Below are positions 20,370 to 29,230 of a stretch of 64,000 bases of DNA, one piece after another. The notes under the pieces were generated by a model. That model was not told where the DNA came from and did no database searches. It worked only from the letters and a program-made list of their open reading frames with translations. Position 1 is the first letter of the stretch. Each line of letters starts with the position of its first letter. The stretch is taken from NCBI RefSeq assembly GCF_028689785.1, contig NZ_JAQVCN010000005.1, positions 62,001 through 126,000 on the forward strand, in the 5' to 3' direction. A program made the position numbers and the translations under genes. The stretch is from Zoogloea sp. GTDB taxonomy: Bacteria; Pseudomonadota; Gammaproteobacteria; Burkholderiales; Rhodocyclaceae.

Positions 20370-22232
20370 ATGGCAAACAGACGAAGCGTACTCAAGGCTG
20401 GCGCCGCCGGACTCCTGAGCTCCCTGGTACCCACCTGGGGCTACGGTCAGACGGTCCCCTCGGTCCTCGGTGCCCTGCGCGCCAAGCAGTTCTCCGACCT
20501 GCTGCCCAATCCACTCGATCCGGCCAACCTGTTCGCGCCCGATGCACCGGGAGGCACCAGCTATACCCTGGTCATCCGCGAATTCTCCGCAGCGCTGGGG
20601 TTGGTGGATGCCACCGGCAAGGGGCTCTACACCACCCTGTGGGGCTACGGCACGCCCATGCAGGCGCCGTCCTACCCGGGGCGCAGCTTCAACCTGCGCC
20701 GGGGGGTGGCCGTTTCGGTGCGCTACCAGAACGCCCTGATGAACGCCCAGGGCCCCTTTCCCCATCGCCTGCCGGTGGACACCACCCTGGGCTGGGCCAA
20801 CCCGGGCAACCTGGGCGGGCGGGCGCCGGTGCCCCTGGTGGCCCACCGCCACGGTGGCGACCAGCTCACCGGCAGTGACGGCCTGCCCGAAGCCTGGGCC
20901 ACGCCGGATGTGAACCGCGACGGCATGCCTGACTACCGCGGCCGCCTGTTCAGCGCCACCTACACCTTCGATAACGGCCAGGAGGCTGGCCACCTCTGGT
21001 ATCACGATCATGCCCTCGGCGTGACCCGCCTCAACGTGTATATGGGGCTGGCCGGCAACTACTTCATCCGCGACGCCAATGAGGACTACCTGGTCCAGGC
21101 CGGGCAGCTGCCCGCCTACCCCCATGAAGTGCCCCTGTGCATCCAGGACCGCCAGTTCGCCATCAGCGGCGCCCTGCGCTACCCGGCCAGCGACCCCGAA
21201 AACCCCCAGGCACCCCAGCCCACCCATCTGCCGGAGTTCTTCGGCGACGTCATCGTGGTCAATGGCATTCCCTGGCCGCGCCTCGACTGCGAGCCGCGCC
21301 TGTACCGCCTGCGTCTGCTCAATGGTTCCGATTCCCGGGTGGTCCGCCTGAGCTTCAGTTTCGAGAATTTCCCCCAGAACCGCATGGGCTTCTGGCAGAT
21401 CGGCACCGAACTCGGCCTGATGAACAGCCCGGTACAGCTCAACTCCCTGACCCTGGCCCCCGGTGAGCGGGCCGACGTGGTGGTGGATTTCTCAAAGGTG
21501 GTGTCCTGGTGGCATGGTCGGGTGATCCTGCGCAACGATGCCAATACTCCCTTTCCCGATGGAGAACCGGTACTGGCCGGCAGCACTGACCGGGTGATGG
21601 CCTTCAGCGTCAGCAAGCCCCTCGGCTTCTTCGGCCAGGGTAGCGCCGCGCTGACCAGCGCCAGTCTGCCCACCAACCTGCGCCCTGTGCACGGCCCGCT
21701 GACGGTGCCGTCGACAGTGGGGGCCACGGTGCGCAAGCTGATGCTGTTCGAGGGCAATGACGCCTACGGCCGCCTGCAGACCATGCTCGGTACGGTCAAT
21801 CCGGCCCCGGGAAATCCGGTCGGCCCTGGTTTTGGCACCTTCCTGTTCTCCGATCCGGTCACCGAAAACATCAAACTTGGGGCCACCGAGATCTGGGAGA
21901 TCCACAACACCACCGTGGATGCTCATCCAATCCACTTGCACCTGGTGGATTTCCGGGTGCTCGACCGCCAAGGCTTCACCGGTGTTGTCCAGCCCAAGCC
22001 CATGGGCCCGGGTGGTGTGGCGGCGGGGGGTTATCTCACCCGTGTCGCCCTGGTCGGCGTGAAGACCCCGGCACTGCCCAGCGAACAGGGCCGCAAGGAC
22101 ACCGTGCTGGCCTATCCCGGCCAGGTCACGCGCATCATCGCCACCTTCAACCGGCCTGGCGAGTACGTGTGGCACTGCCACATCCTGTCCCACGAAGACC
22201 ACGAGATGATGCGGCGCTTCATCGTCGCTTGA
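20370..22232 (+). CDS. Tat-exported multicopper oxidase
   Basis: About 620 aa. The N-terminus NRRSVLKAGAAGLLSSLVP is a twin-arginine signal. Copper motifs are AHRHGG (near 160), HLWYHDHALG (near 207), HPIHLHLVDF (near 517) and HCHILSHEDHEMM (near 600), giving both the trinuclear cluster and a type-1 site with a Met axial ligand. The architecture resembles the CotA/bilirubin-oxidase/phenoxazinone-synthase branch rather than CueO, since no Met-rich insert is evident. The substrate is unknown (metal, phenolic or bilirubin-like). ATG 20370 is chosen for the Tat signal and AAAGG at -11. The gene has a distinctive structured leader. Confidence 0.93.
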   Translation: MANRRSVLKAGAAGLLSSLVPTWGYGQTVPSVLGALRAKQFSDLLPNPLDPANLFAPDAPGGTSYTLVIREFSAALGLVDATGKGLYTTLWGYGTPMQAPSYPGRSFNLRRGVAVSVRYQNALMNAQGPFPHRLPVDTTLGWANPGNLGGRAPVPLVAHRHGGDQLTGSDGLPEAWATPDVNRDGMPDYRGRLFSATYTFDNGQEAGHLWYHDHALGVTRLNVYMGLAGNYFIRDANEDYLVQAGQLPAYPHEVPLCIQDRQFAISGALRYPASDPENPQAPQPTHLPEFFGDVIVVNGIPWPRLDCEPRLYRLRLLNGSDSRVVRLSFSFENFPQNRMGFWQIGTELGLMNSPVQLNSLTLAPGERADVVVDFSKVVSWWHGRVILRNDANTPFPDGEPVLAGSTDRVMAFSVSKPLGFFGQGSAALTSASLPTNLRPVHGPLTVPSTVGATVRKLMLFEGNDAYGRLQTMLGTVNPAPGNPVGPGFGTFLFSDPVTENIKLGATEIWEIHNTTVDAHPIHLHLVDFRVLDRQGFTGVVQPKPMGPGGVAAGGYLTRVALVGVKTPALPSEQGRKDTVLAYPGQVTRIIATFNRPGEYVWHCHILSHEDHEMMRRFIVA

Positions 22233-22313
22233 GCACGACAGGGCGGGGGAGGGTGCCCTTGCCTTCCGTGCACGTCATATACTCCGCGCTTCTCCCTTCC
22301 GCTCTCTGCGCCC

Positions 22314-23147
22314 ATGGACTCCTTTTGCGCCGACGACGGCGAACGCATCCACCTGAAGATCTCCGGCAGCGGCACACCGCTGGTGCTGCTCCACGGCTGG
22401 ACATCCACCCACCGGGACTGGACCCCTTTCCTGGAGGACTTCGAGGCCCGTCACCAGGTGCTGCGCTGGGATGCCCGTGGCCATGGCGGCCACCCGCTGC
22501 GCACTGCCGGTGTGCCCACGGTGGAGCGCATGGCCCGGGATCTGCAGAACTTGCTCGATCACCATGGCCTGGAGAAGGCCGTGGTGGTGGGGCATTCCAT
22601 GGGCGCGCTGACGCTCTGGCAATACTTGCGCGATTTCGGCAGTGGTCGCCTGTCCCGGGTGGTGATCATCGACCAGTCGCCCAAACTGCTCACCGATGAC
22701 GACTGGAAAAGCGGCATCTACGGGGACTTCGATCACCGCCGCAATGCCCGGTTCATCGCCGAGCTGGAGGGCGATTTCGCCGAGGCGGTGCTGCGCCTGG
22801 CAGCCTTTGGCCACAATGCACGGGCCCGGGCCAAGTATCTGGAGAACGGTTCCGGCATCGAAACCGCCCGCCAGCGTTTGCGTGCCCTCGATCCGCGGCC
22901 GCTGATCGACTGCTGGGCCAGCCTGAGTGCGGCCGACTACCGCGAGGTGCTGAAGAACATCTCTATCCCGGCCCTGCTGGTGTACGGAGGGGCCAGCAAT
23001 TTCTACTCCACCGGTACCGCGGAGTATGTGCGCGACAGCATCCCCAATGCCCTGCTGCACATCTACGACGGGGTGGACCACGCCCCTCACCTGTGGGAGC
23101 GGGGGCGTTTCATCCGCGACGTGCTCGACTTCGTGGCCCCGGGCTGA
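22314..23147 (+). CDS. Alpha/beta hydrolase
   Basis: A 277-aa alpha/beta-hydrolase fold enzyme. PLVLLHGWTSTHRDW holds the oxyanion loop, GHSMGALTLW the nucleophile Ser, and GVDHAPHLWE the catalytic His; an acidic residue in the preceding strand completes the triad. It resembles non-heme haloperoxidase/arylesterase-type hydrolases; the substrate is unknown. It starts 81 nt after the multicopper oxidase on the same strand; TATACT at 22279-22284 could be its own -10. Confidence 0.9.
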   Translation: MDSFCADDGERIHLKISGSGTPLVLLHGWTSTHRDWTPFLEDFEARHQVLRWDARGHGGHPLRTAGVPTVERMARDLQNLLDHHGLEKAVVVGHSMGALTLWQYLRDFGSGRLSRVVIIDQSPKLLTDDDWKSGIYGDFDHRRNARFIAELEGDFAEAVLRLAAFGHNARARAKYLENGSGIETARQRLRALDPRPLIDCWASLSAADYREVLKNISIPALLVYGGASNFYSTGTAEYVRDSIPNALLHIYDGVDHAPHLWERGRFIRDVLDFVAPG

Positions 23148-23159
23148 GCCCGGCTCCGC

Positions 23160-24752
23160 CTAGGGCACGATCCATTCGCCGTCGACACTCAGGCGGCCAT
23201 CCGTTTCAACGCGCATCAGGTAGGCTCCCTTGGAGCCGAAGCGCTGCCCCGGCCCCAGGGTGAAGCGCGGGAAGGCGCTGGCGGTGGCACCGGCGTAGGA
23301 ATCCTCCACCAGTTCCAGCAGGTAGTCCCGGGAGTAGCGCTCACCCAGGGTGTACAAGGCCAGGGCGGTGATCTCACAGGCTGTGTGAGTGTTGCCCTGG
23401 GTGCGCTCCGTGTCCCGCGCCAGGCTCAAGCCCTGGGCGCTCATCCAGCTGCCGAGGTTGAAGACCATCCGGCTGAGGCGAGCCTCCGGGGCGTCAAAAG
23501 GGTAGATCACGTGCAGCACCGATCGCCACGGGGGCGGAATACTCCGGGCATCCGCAACCCGCTCCAGCCCGGCCAGAGTGCCCGACACGAAGACCCGGGC
23601 CGTAGGGGGCGCTGCCTCCAGCCGGCCCGGCAGGCGCGCCAGGTCGGCGGCACCCAGCCACAGCATCAGCACGTCACCGGCCTCCATGGCGGGCAGCAGT
23701 TTTCGCCAGGCGGTTTCATCAAGGGGGCCATGGAAGGTCTGGTCGAGCACCGTCACGGGCTGGTCGATCAGGGCCGTGCGCAGGGCAGAGGCACCCGCGC
23801 GGCCCGCGTCGGCGGGGTCGAAGACCTGGATGATGCGCTTCGGCACTGGCGCCTGTTCGAGCAGGTGGCGGGCCAGCACGGCCCCTTCCAGGGCCAGGCC
23901 CGGCCACAGATAGACCGACGCGCGGGGGGCCGGGCCGGGCAGATCGGTGTTGGGGAACAGGCAGGGAACCCCTTCGGCCTCGCAGAATTCATGGACAGGC
24001 GCCCATTCACGGCCGATGCCCGATACCAGGGCGAAGGCCGGCTGCCGGTGCATCCGCGCTTCGAGTTGGGCGCGCCAGCCCTGGGGTGGGCCGGACAGCG
24101 TCCATTCCTCCAGCACCCAGGTGCGCCGACCGCTGCCGGGCGGTGGGCTGCGCCCGGCGATGCAGTGTTGCAGGACCTCACGCATGGCGTCCCGCTGGCG
24201 GGGGTCGGCGTCCGGGGTGATGACTGTGGCCAGGTGCAGTGCGGTACTGCCCACGCCCGGCACCGGGCCCTTGCCGAGTTCCTCCAGCCAGGCCTGGAGG
24301 GCTGCCAGCTCCCGTTCGTTGAGGGTGTAGCGGGGCATCAGCGGATCAAGAGGGACGTCGCCCGCGCCCATGCCCTCCCGCAGGGCCCGGGCCAGGCGGG
24401 GAGCGTCGTAGGCCGGACGGGTGCGGAAGCCGTGATCGAGCAGGGCCACGCCAGCGGCTCGCCGGGGGGCATGGCCGGCCGGAGCCCGGCCTGGGGCGAA
24501 CAGGACGGCACCAGTAACCGGCGGCACCACCACCACGCCTTCGATGGTTCCCATGCCGCTGCGGCGGTGGCACTGGGCGCAGGCCAGGTCGCGCCCGCGC
24601 AACACCTCGCCGCCGGGGCGCCGGCCCTCCAGCGGGCTGCCGTCGGCGCGCAGGCCGTCCAGATACAGGCGCTGCCCTTCGGCCCGTAGTGCCTCATCGG
24701 CGTGGCCGGGGAGGGCGAGCAGCAGCAGGCTGAGGGCGAGAAGGCGATGCAT
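23160..24752 (-). CDS. Cytochrome c / periplasmic-binding-protein fusion
   Basis: A 530-aa exported protein with a signal peptide (residues 1-18, cut near GHA). A class I cytochrome c domain (about 20-160) has one haem site CAQCH near residue 58 and a likely Met ligand in DPLMPRYTLNERELAALQAWL. The rest (about 165-520) resembles the type-1 periplasmic-binding fold of branched-chain amino-acid receptors (FALVSGIGREWAPVHEF, then RIIQVFDPADAGRAG). No transporter is adjacent. ATG 24752 overlaps the sco stop codon (TGATG), so the two are translationally coupled. The function is unknown; a ligand-gated or sensory redox role is speculation. Confidence 0.82.
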   Translation of the reverse strand: MHRLLALSLLLLALPGHADEALRAEGQRLYLDGLRADGSPLEGRRPGGEVLRGRDLACAQCHRRSGMGTIEGVVVVPPVTGAVLFAPGRAPAGHAPRRAAGVALLDHGFRTRPAYDAPRLARALREGMGAGDVPLDPLMPRYTLNERELAALQAWLEELGKGPVPGVGSTALHLATVITPDADPRQRDAMREVLQHCIAGRSPPPGSGRRTWVLEEWTLSGPPQGWRAQLEARMHRQPAFALVSGIGREWAPVHEFCEAEGVPCLFPNTDLPGPAPRASVYLWPGLALEGAVLARHLLEQAPVPKRIIQVFDPADAGRAGASALRTALIDQPVTVLDQTFHGPLDETAWRKLLPAMEAGDVLMLWLGAADLARLPGRLEAAPPTARVFVSGTLAGLERVADARSIPPPWRSVLHVIYPFDAPEARLSRMVFNLGSWMSAQGLSLARDTERTQGNTHTACEITALALYTLGERYSRDYLLELVEDSYAGATASAFPRFTLGPGQRFGSKGAYLMRVETDGRLSVDGEWIVP

Positions 24753-25378
24753 CAGGGGCGCGGCGGCAGCATCGGGCGCAGCTCGCGCAGGAGGTCGCCG
24801 GCCTGGGCCAGACCGTCCAGGCGCACCCAGGGTTGGCCGGGGCCGCGCCGCAGGAAGCTGACCGGGGTGTGGCCCATCTTGTCCGGGCGGTAGCTGTTGA
24901 AAGCCTTTTGCACTGTTGTGCTGGCGGCGGCGCTGCCGGTGAGAAAGAGCCAGGGCTCGGCGGCACCGAACTGGCGTGCGTAGTCCTTCAGGCGTTGGGG
25001 GGTGTCCTGCTCCGGGTCGATGGACACGGAGACCAGGCGCACTCGTGGGCGATCGGCACCCAGGCTTTCCTGCACCTCGGCAAAGATCCGTGTCATTGGC
25101 GGGCAGATGGCCGTGCAGCTGGTGTAGATGAAGTTCAGCAGTACCGGGCGGCCATCGTCGAGGGTGTCGGCAAACATCACGGCGGCCCCGTCCTGGCTGC
25201 GTAGCTTGACCTGCGGCAGGGCGAGGGTGATTTCACTGCGGCTGACGGCCGAGGCAGCGTGGTGATGGTGGTGGGCGTGCTCGTCGCCGCCCCGGGCCAT
25301 GGCAGGGGCCAGGCCCATGAGCAGGAGGCTGGCAAGCAGGGCAGGCGGGGGGCGGAAGGCGGGGAGGCGTGAAGGCAT
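24752..25378 (-). CDS. Sco-family copper chaperone / thiol oxidoreductase
   Basis: A 208-aa Sco1/SenC-like protein. A signal or anchor (about 8-28) is followed by a His run (HAHHHHH), then the copper-binding CTAICPP, SIDPEQDTPQRLKDYA and the distal His in MGHTPVSFL. Sco proteins deliver copper to CuA of cytochrome oxidase or act as thiol reductases; no cox genes are nearby. It is cotranscribed with the cytochrome c fusion. Its upstream region (25379-25606) carries several stem-loops. Confidence 0.93.
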   Translation of the reverse strand: MPSRLPAFRPPPALLASLLLMGLAPAMARGGDEHAHHHHHAASAVSRSEITLALPQVKLRSQDGAAVMFADTLDDGRPVLLNFIYTSCTAICPPMTRIFAEVQESLGADRPRVRLVSVSIDPEQDTPQRLKDYARQFGAAEPWLFLTGSAAASTTVQKAFNSYRPDKMGHTPVSFLRRGPGQPWVRLDGLAQAGDLLRELRPMLPPRP

Positions 25379-25404
25379 GATCAGGGTCTAAATTGAAAAT
25401 GGGC

Positions 25405-25470
25405 CAGGTCGGGGACACGACCTGTGTGCCGCTGTATGGCCGGCATCGCATGCCCGTGGGCATGACGGGC
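25405..25470 (-). promoter_or_regulatory. Tandem stem-loops upstream of sco
   Basis: Three inverted repeats lie 27-92 nt upstream of the sco start. They are CAGGTCG-N6-CGACCTG (25405-25424), TGCCG-N9-CGGCA (25427-25445) and CATGCCC-GT-GGGCATG (25449-25464). The last overlaps an alternative stem GCCCGT-N7-ACGGGC (25452-25470). They could be operators or a leader RNA; no known class is recognised. The rest of the interval (25471-25606) is AT-rich and probably contains divergent promoters. Confidence 0.4.
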
Positions 25471-25606
25471 AAGTACACCATGTCCTGCCCCCTGCATTAA
25501 TTGTGAAAATCGTTAAATTCGTTAATCATGGCAAAACGATGAAGAGGCGACCCCGCCCGATGTTACGGTAGGCGCTGTTGGACGACATTGGGATGAGAGG
25601 CTCTTG

Positions 25607-26191
25607 ATGAACGGATTCGATTTCAGGCGCCTGCCGCGCATCCTCCTGACCCTGGGCGTGATTGCCGTGGCCGGCTTGTGGATTGCCGAGGAAGCGGGCT
25701 TGCTGGAGATCGCGCCGCCAGCGGGAGCCCACTCGGCCGACCTGCCGCTGGCGACACCTCTGCCGACGCGGATCGTGCTCCAGGGGGTGATCGCCGGTGA
25801 CCGCAACACCCCGGGTGTAGCCATCCTGGCCGAGGCGGGCCGGCGTCCGGTACTGGTGCCCGAAGGCGCGGCCTTCAACGATGATCTGCGGGTCGAGCGG
25901 GTGATGCCTGACCGTGTGGTGCTGAGCCAGCGCAGCTCGGGGGCGCCGATCGTGCTTCCCCTCAGCCTGATGCCGGCTGATGTTTCGGCCAACCCGGGCA
26001 TGGAGCCGGGGCGGAGCAGTGACTCCCTGTGGCGGGACGAGATTCCGCCGCCGCCCGTGGGGCGGGCGCCATCCACGGCGGTGGAGGCCCTTCCGGCGGA
26101 ACGCATGCCGCCGCCAGTGGATGCTTCGGGGCCGCCCCCGGGTAGCGGCCTGACCGGTCCGGCGCTCCCTGGGCCCAGCACCGGCCGCTGA
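25607..26191 (+). CDS. Orphan GspC-like (type II secretion HR-domain) protein
   Basis: About 194 aa. One N-terminal membrane helix (about 8-28) precedes a domain resembling the GspC/PulC homology region: TRIVLQGVIAG, GVAILAEAGRRPVLVPEGAAF and LRVERVMPDRVVLSQ match the usual GVVAG/GxAII/VxExxPDRVVL pattern. The C-terminus is Pro/Gly-rich and there is no PDZ or second GspC domain. No other gsp genes are nearby. ATG 25607 has GAGAGG upstream. The pqi cluster begins 120 nt downstream. Confidence 0.65.
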   Translation: MNGFDFRRLPRILLTLGVIAVAGLWIAEEAGLLEIAPPAGAHSADLPLATPLPTRIVLQGVIAGDRNTPGVAILAEAGRRPVLVPEGAAFNDDLRVERVMPDRVVLSQRSSGAPIVLPLSLMPADVSANPGMEPGRSSDSLWRDEIPPPPVGRAPSTAVEALPAERMPPPVDASGPPPGSGLTGPALPGPSTGR

Positions 26192-26311
26192 TTTCCGCTG
26201 CGACAGCGGCCGGCCCTCCGGCTGTCCGCCTGCCCTGGGGAGGTGCCTGGCCACCCTTGCGTCTGTAGTGCTTGCACCGCACAATTGGCCGTCATTCTCC
26301 GGCGCCAAGCC

Positions 26312-26950
26312 ATGCCTGCACCCGACGCGCACCTGATCCTGCCTGCCGATCTGATCGCCTGCCACGAGTGCGATCTGCTGCAGACCGAGCCGCAGCTCGC
26401 CCCCGGCGAGACGGCTCGTTGCGTGCGCTGCGGGGCCTTCCTGGCGCGTAATCCGCCGGACAGTCTCGACCGCAGTCTGGCGCTGACCCTGGCGGCGGCG
26501 ATTCTCTACCTGATTGCCAACATCCACCCCCTGGTGGGCCTCGAAATGCAGGGGCGGCGCGTCGAGGTGACGCTCTTCGAGGCAGTGCAGATTCTATGGA
26601 AGAGCGGCGTCGAGCCCGTGGCGGCCCTGGTGTTCATCACCGCCCTGCTGTTTCCGGTGCTTGAGTTGCTGATGTTCCTGCTGGTGCTGCTGCCTTTGCG
26701 CCTGGGTCGGGTGTCGCCGCGGCTGGCCACCTTCTTCCGCCTGGTCCGCTCGGTGCAGCCGTGGGGCATGATGGAAGTCTTCCTGCTCGGCATGCTGGTG
26801 TCCCTGGTCAAGCTGTCGCACCTGGCCACAGTGGTGCTGGGCACGGCCTTCTGGGCCACGGCGGCCCTGATCGTGGTGCTCACCCTGGCCGCCCGCGCCT
26901 TCGACACCCGCCTGCTGTGGCAGGCACCGCTGCCCGGGCCGGCCCGGTGA
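26312..26950 (+). CDS. pqiA: PqiA-family membrane protein, first copy
   Basis: A 212-aa half-length PqiA (paraquat-inducible protein A) domain. An N-terminal zinc-ribbon-like CHECDLLQ/CVRCGAFL is followed by about four membrane helices and the family block ANIHPLVGLEMQGR. E. coli PqiA is a tandem of two such domains; here the two halves are separate genes. The stop overlaps the GTG start of the next copy. Part of a pqiA-pqiA-pqiB-pqiC lipid-transport cluster. Confidence 0.9.
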   Translation: MPAPDAHLILPADLIACHECDLLQTEPQLAPGETARCVRCGAFLARNPPDSLDRSLALTLAAAILYLIANIHPLVGLEMQGRRVEVTLFEAVQILWKSGVEPVAALVFITALLFPVLELLMFLLVLLPLRLGRVSPRLATFFRLVRSVQPWGMMEVFLLGMLVSLVKLSHLATVVLGTAFWATAALIVVLTLAARAFDTRLLWQAPLPGPAR

Positions 26951-27600
26951 GCGGCGCGCACCTGACGGCCCGGGAGGCCGGCCTGATGAGCTGCCACGTA
27001 TGCGGTCAGCTCGCCGCGCAGCCGGAAGGCCGGGCCCACGGCTTGCGCTGCCCGCGCTGCGGGGCGCCGATGCACATGCGCAAGCCCGCCAGTCTGTCCA
27101 CCACCTGGGCTCTGATCGCGGCGGCCGTACTGCTCTACATCCCGGCCAACCTGCTGCCCATGATGGTCACGGCGTCCCTGCTCGGCAGTCAGCAGGACAC
27201 CATCATGAGCGGCGTGGTCTTCCTGTGGCAATCGGGTTCGTGGCCGCTGGCGGCGGTGGTGTTCTTTGCCAGCGTGATGGTGCCCCTCCTCAAGATCCTG
27301 GCGCTGATCTACCTCGTCATCTCGGTCCAGCGCCGCTCCCGGCATAACCTGATCCAGCGCACGCGTCTGTACCGGCTGGTGGAGTTTGTCGGGCGCTGGT
27401 CCATGCTCGACATCTACGTGATCACCATCCTGGTGGCGCTGGTGCAGTTCCAGGGGCTCGCCACCATCCAGGCCGGCCCGGCTGCCGTGGCTTTCGGCGC
27501 GGTTGTGGTGTTGACCATGTTTGCCGCCATGAGCTTCGACCCGCGTCTCATCTGGGACCCCCTCACCGACCCCGCTTCTCCCCGGCTCCCCCATGACTGA
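26947..27600 (+). CDS. pqiA: PqiA-family membrane protein, second copy
   Basis: A 217-aa second PqiA half. CHVCGQL and CPRCGAPMH form the zinc-ribbon pairs, followed by LYIPANLLPMMVT, WPLAAVVFFASVMVPLLKI and WSMLDIYVITILVALVQF, the PqiA/YebS hallmark. The GTG start at 26947 is set by overlap with the previous stop (GTGA). The stop overlaps the pqiB start by 8 nt. Confidence 0.9.
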   Translation: MSGAHLTAREAGLMSCHVCGQLAAQPEGRAHGLRCPRCGAPMHMRKPASLSTTWALIAAAVLLYIPANLLPMMVTASLLGSQQDTIMSGVVFLWQSGSWPLAAVVFFASVMVPLLKILALIYLVISVQRRSRHNLIQRTRLYRLVEFVGRWSMLDIYVITILVALVQFQGLATIQAGPAAVAFGAVVVLTMFAAMSFDPRLIWDPLTDPASPRLPHD

Positions 27601-29230
27601 CCCCACTCCTTCCGCCCTTCCCGTTGCCGCGGTGGATCGTCCGCGGCGCTTCCGCATTCCGTTGGTGTGGATCATTCCGCTGGTGGCGGCCCTGATCGGC
27701 GTTTTCCTGGCCGTGCGCACCTACTACGAGCAGGGGCCCACCGTGACCATCACCTTCAGCACCGGGGTCGGCCTGGAGCCCGGCAAGACCCGCATCAAAT
27801 ACAAGGACGTGGACGTCGGTCAGTTGAGCGCCGTGACCCTGGCCGCCGATGGCAGCCACGTTGTCGCCACCGCAAAGCTGGCCCGCGAGGCGGCGCGCCT
27901 GCTGGTGGATGACACCCGCTTCTGGGTGGTCAGCGCGCGGGTTTCGGGCAGCTCCGTGTCCGGGCTGGATACCTTGCTGTCGGGTGCCTACATCGGCATG
28001 GATGTGGGCAAATCCGACGAGGCACGGCGGGAGTTCAAGGGGCTCGACGAGGCACCGGTGATCAGCATCGACGTGCCCGGCCGCTACTTCTCCCTCGAAG
28101 CCCCTACGCTGGGTTCGCTGGACGTGGGCACGCCGGTGTACTACCGGCGCATTCCGGTTGGACAGATCACCGGTTTCCGGCTCGACGCGACGGGTAAGCA
28201 TGTGGATTTGCGCATCTTCATCAAGGCGCCTTACGACCGCTTCGTCACCACCGATACTCGCTTCTGGAACGCCAGCGGCGTGGACGTCAAGCTCGGGGCC
28301 GACGGAGTACAGGTCAATACCGAATCCCTCACATCCATTGTGGCTGGCGGCCTGTCCTTCCTGACTCCGGAAACCAGCGAGGCCGCGCTGGCACCGCAGG
28401 AGCACGTCTTTCACCTCTTCGACACCCGCGAGCGGGCCCTCAAGCAGCCCTATACCTTGATCCAGCATTACCTGCTGCGCTTCACCGAGAGCGTGCGCGG
28501 TCTGTCGGTGGGGGCGCCGGTGGAGTTTCGCGGCATCCAACTGGGCGAAGTCAGCGCCATCCACGCGGACATCCACAAGGGGGCCACCGACATGGGCCTG
28601 CTGGTCGAGGTCGCCATCTACCCCGGGCGCATGCAGGCTCGCCCCGACTCCGGCCAGCAGACCTTCTTCGGCAAGGACTACCGGGACAAGGATTTCCGTG
28701 ACTTCATCGACCGGCTGGTGAACAGCGGGCTGCGGGCCCAGCTACGCAATGGCAACCTGGTCACCGGTCAGCTCTATGTGGCCCTCGATTTCTTCCCGGG
28801 GGCCAAGCCGGGCAAGGCGGACTGGAATGCCAAGCCACCGCGCCTGCCGACCCAGCGCGGCAGCCTGGATGAACTGCAAACGACCCTGCTGCGCATCGTC
28901 GACAAGCTTGACCGGCTGCCCCTCGATGAGATTGGTCAGGATACCCGCAAGGCCATCGTTGGCCTGGGGCGCACCATCGACGAGGCGGAAGCCCTGGTCA
29001 AGCGCGTCGACGGCCTGGCCAATGGCGATGTGCGCGACACCGTGGTCGAGGCCCGGGCCGCCATCGCCGACACCCGCAAGCTGCTGGTCACGGACGCGCC
29101 CCTGCAACAGGATCTGCGCGCCAGCCTGCAGGAACTCACCCGGGCCGCCCAGGCCCTGCGCCATCTGGCCGACACCCTCGACCGTCATCCCGAGGCTCTG
29201 TTGCGCGGCAAACCCGAGGAAAAACCATGA
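27593..29230 (+). CDS. pqiB: PqiB-like MCE-domain protein
   Basis: A 545-aa inner-membrane-anchored periplasmic protein with one N-terminal helix (about 24-42) and three MCE domains. The first two begin near TVTITFSTGVGLEPGKTRIKYKD and SLDVGTPVYYRRIPVGQI, the third near GLSVGAPVEFRGIQLGEV. A C-terminal helical region (about 420-540) matches the needle/tube-forming part of PqiB. It forms a conduit for phospholipid transport between membranes. It overlaps pqiC by 4 nt. Confidence 0.94.
   Translation: MTDPTPSALPVAAVDRPRRFRIPLVWIIPLVAALIGVFLAVRTYYEQGPTVTITFSTGVGLEPGKTRIKYKDVDVGQLSAVTLAADGSHVVATAKLAREAARLLVDDTRFWVVSARVSGSSVSGLDTLLSGAYIGMDVGKSDEARREFKGLDEAPVISIDVPGRYFSLEAPTLGSLDVGTPVYYRRIPVGQITGFRLDATGKHVDLRIFIKAPYDRFVTTDTRFWNASGVDVKLGADGVQVNTESLTSIVAGGLSFLTPETSEAALAPQEHVFHLFDTRERALKQPYTLIQHYLLRFTESVRGLSVGAPVEFRGIQLGEVSAIHADIHKGATDMGLLVEVAIYPGRMQARPDSGQQTFFGKDYRDKDFRDFIDRLVNSGLRAQLRNGNLVTGQLYVALDFFPGAKPGKADWNAKPPRLPTQRGSLDELQTTLLRIVDKLDRLPLDEIGQDTRKAIVGLGRTIDEAEALVKRVDGLANGDVRDTVVEARAAIADTRKLLVTDAPLQQDLRASLQELTRAAQALRHLADTLDRHPEALLRGKPEEKP

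Noticed and set aside
20227-20418. A 63-codon frame overlapping the multicopper oxidase leader as a leader peptide
   Set aside because: It starts at TTG without a ribosome-binding site and runs into the oxidase gene in another frame; the stem-loops explain the region better.
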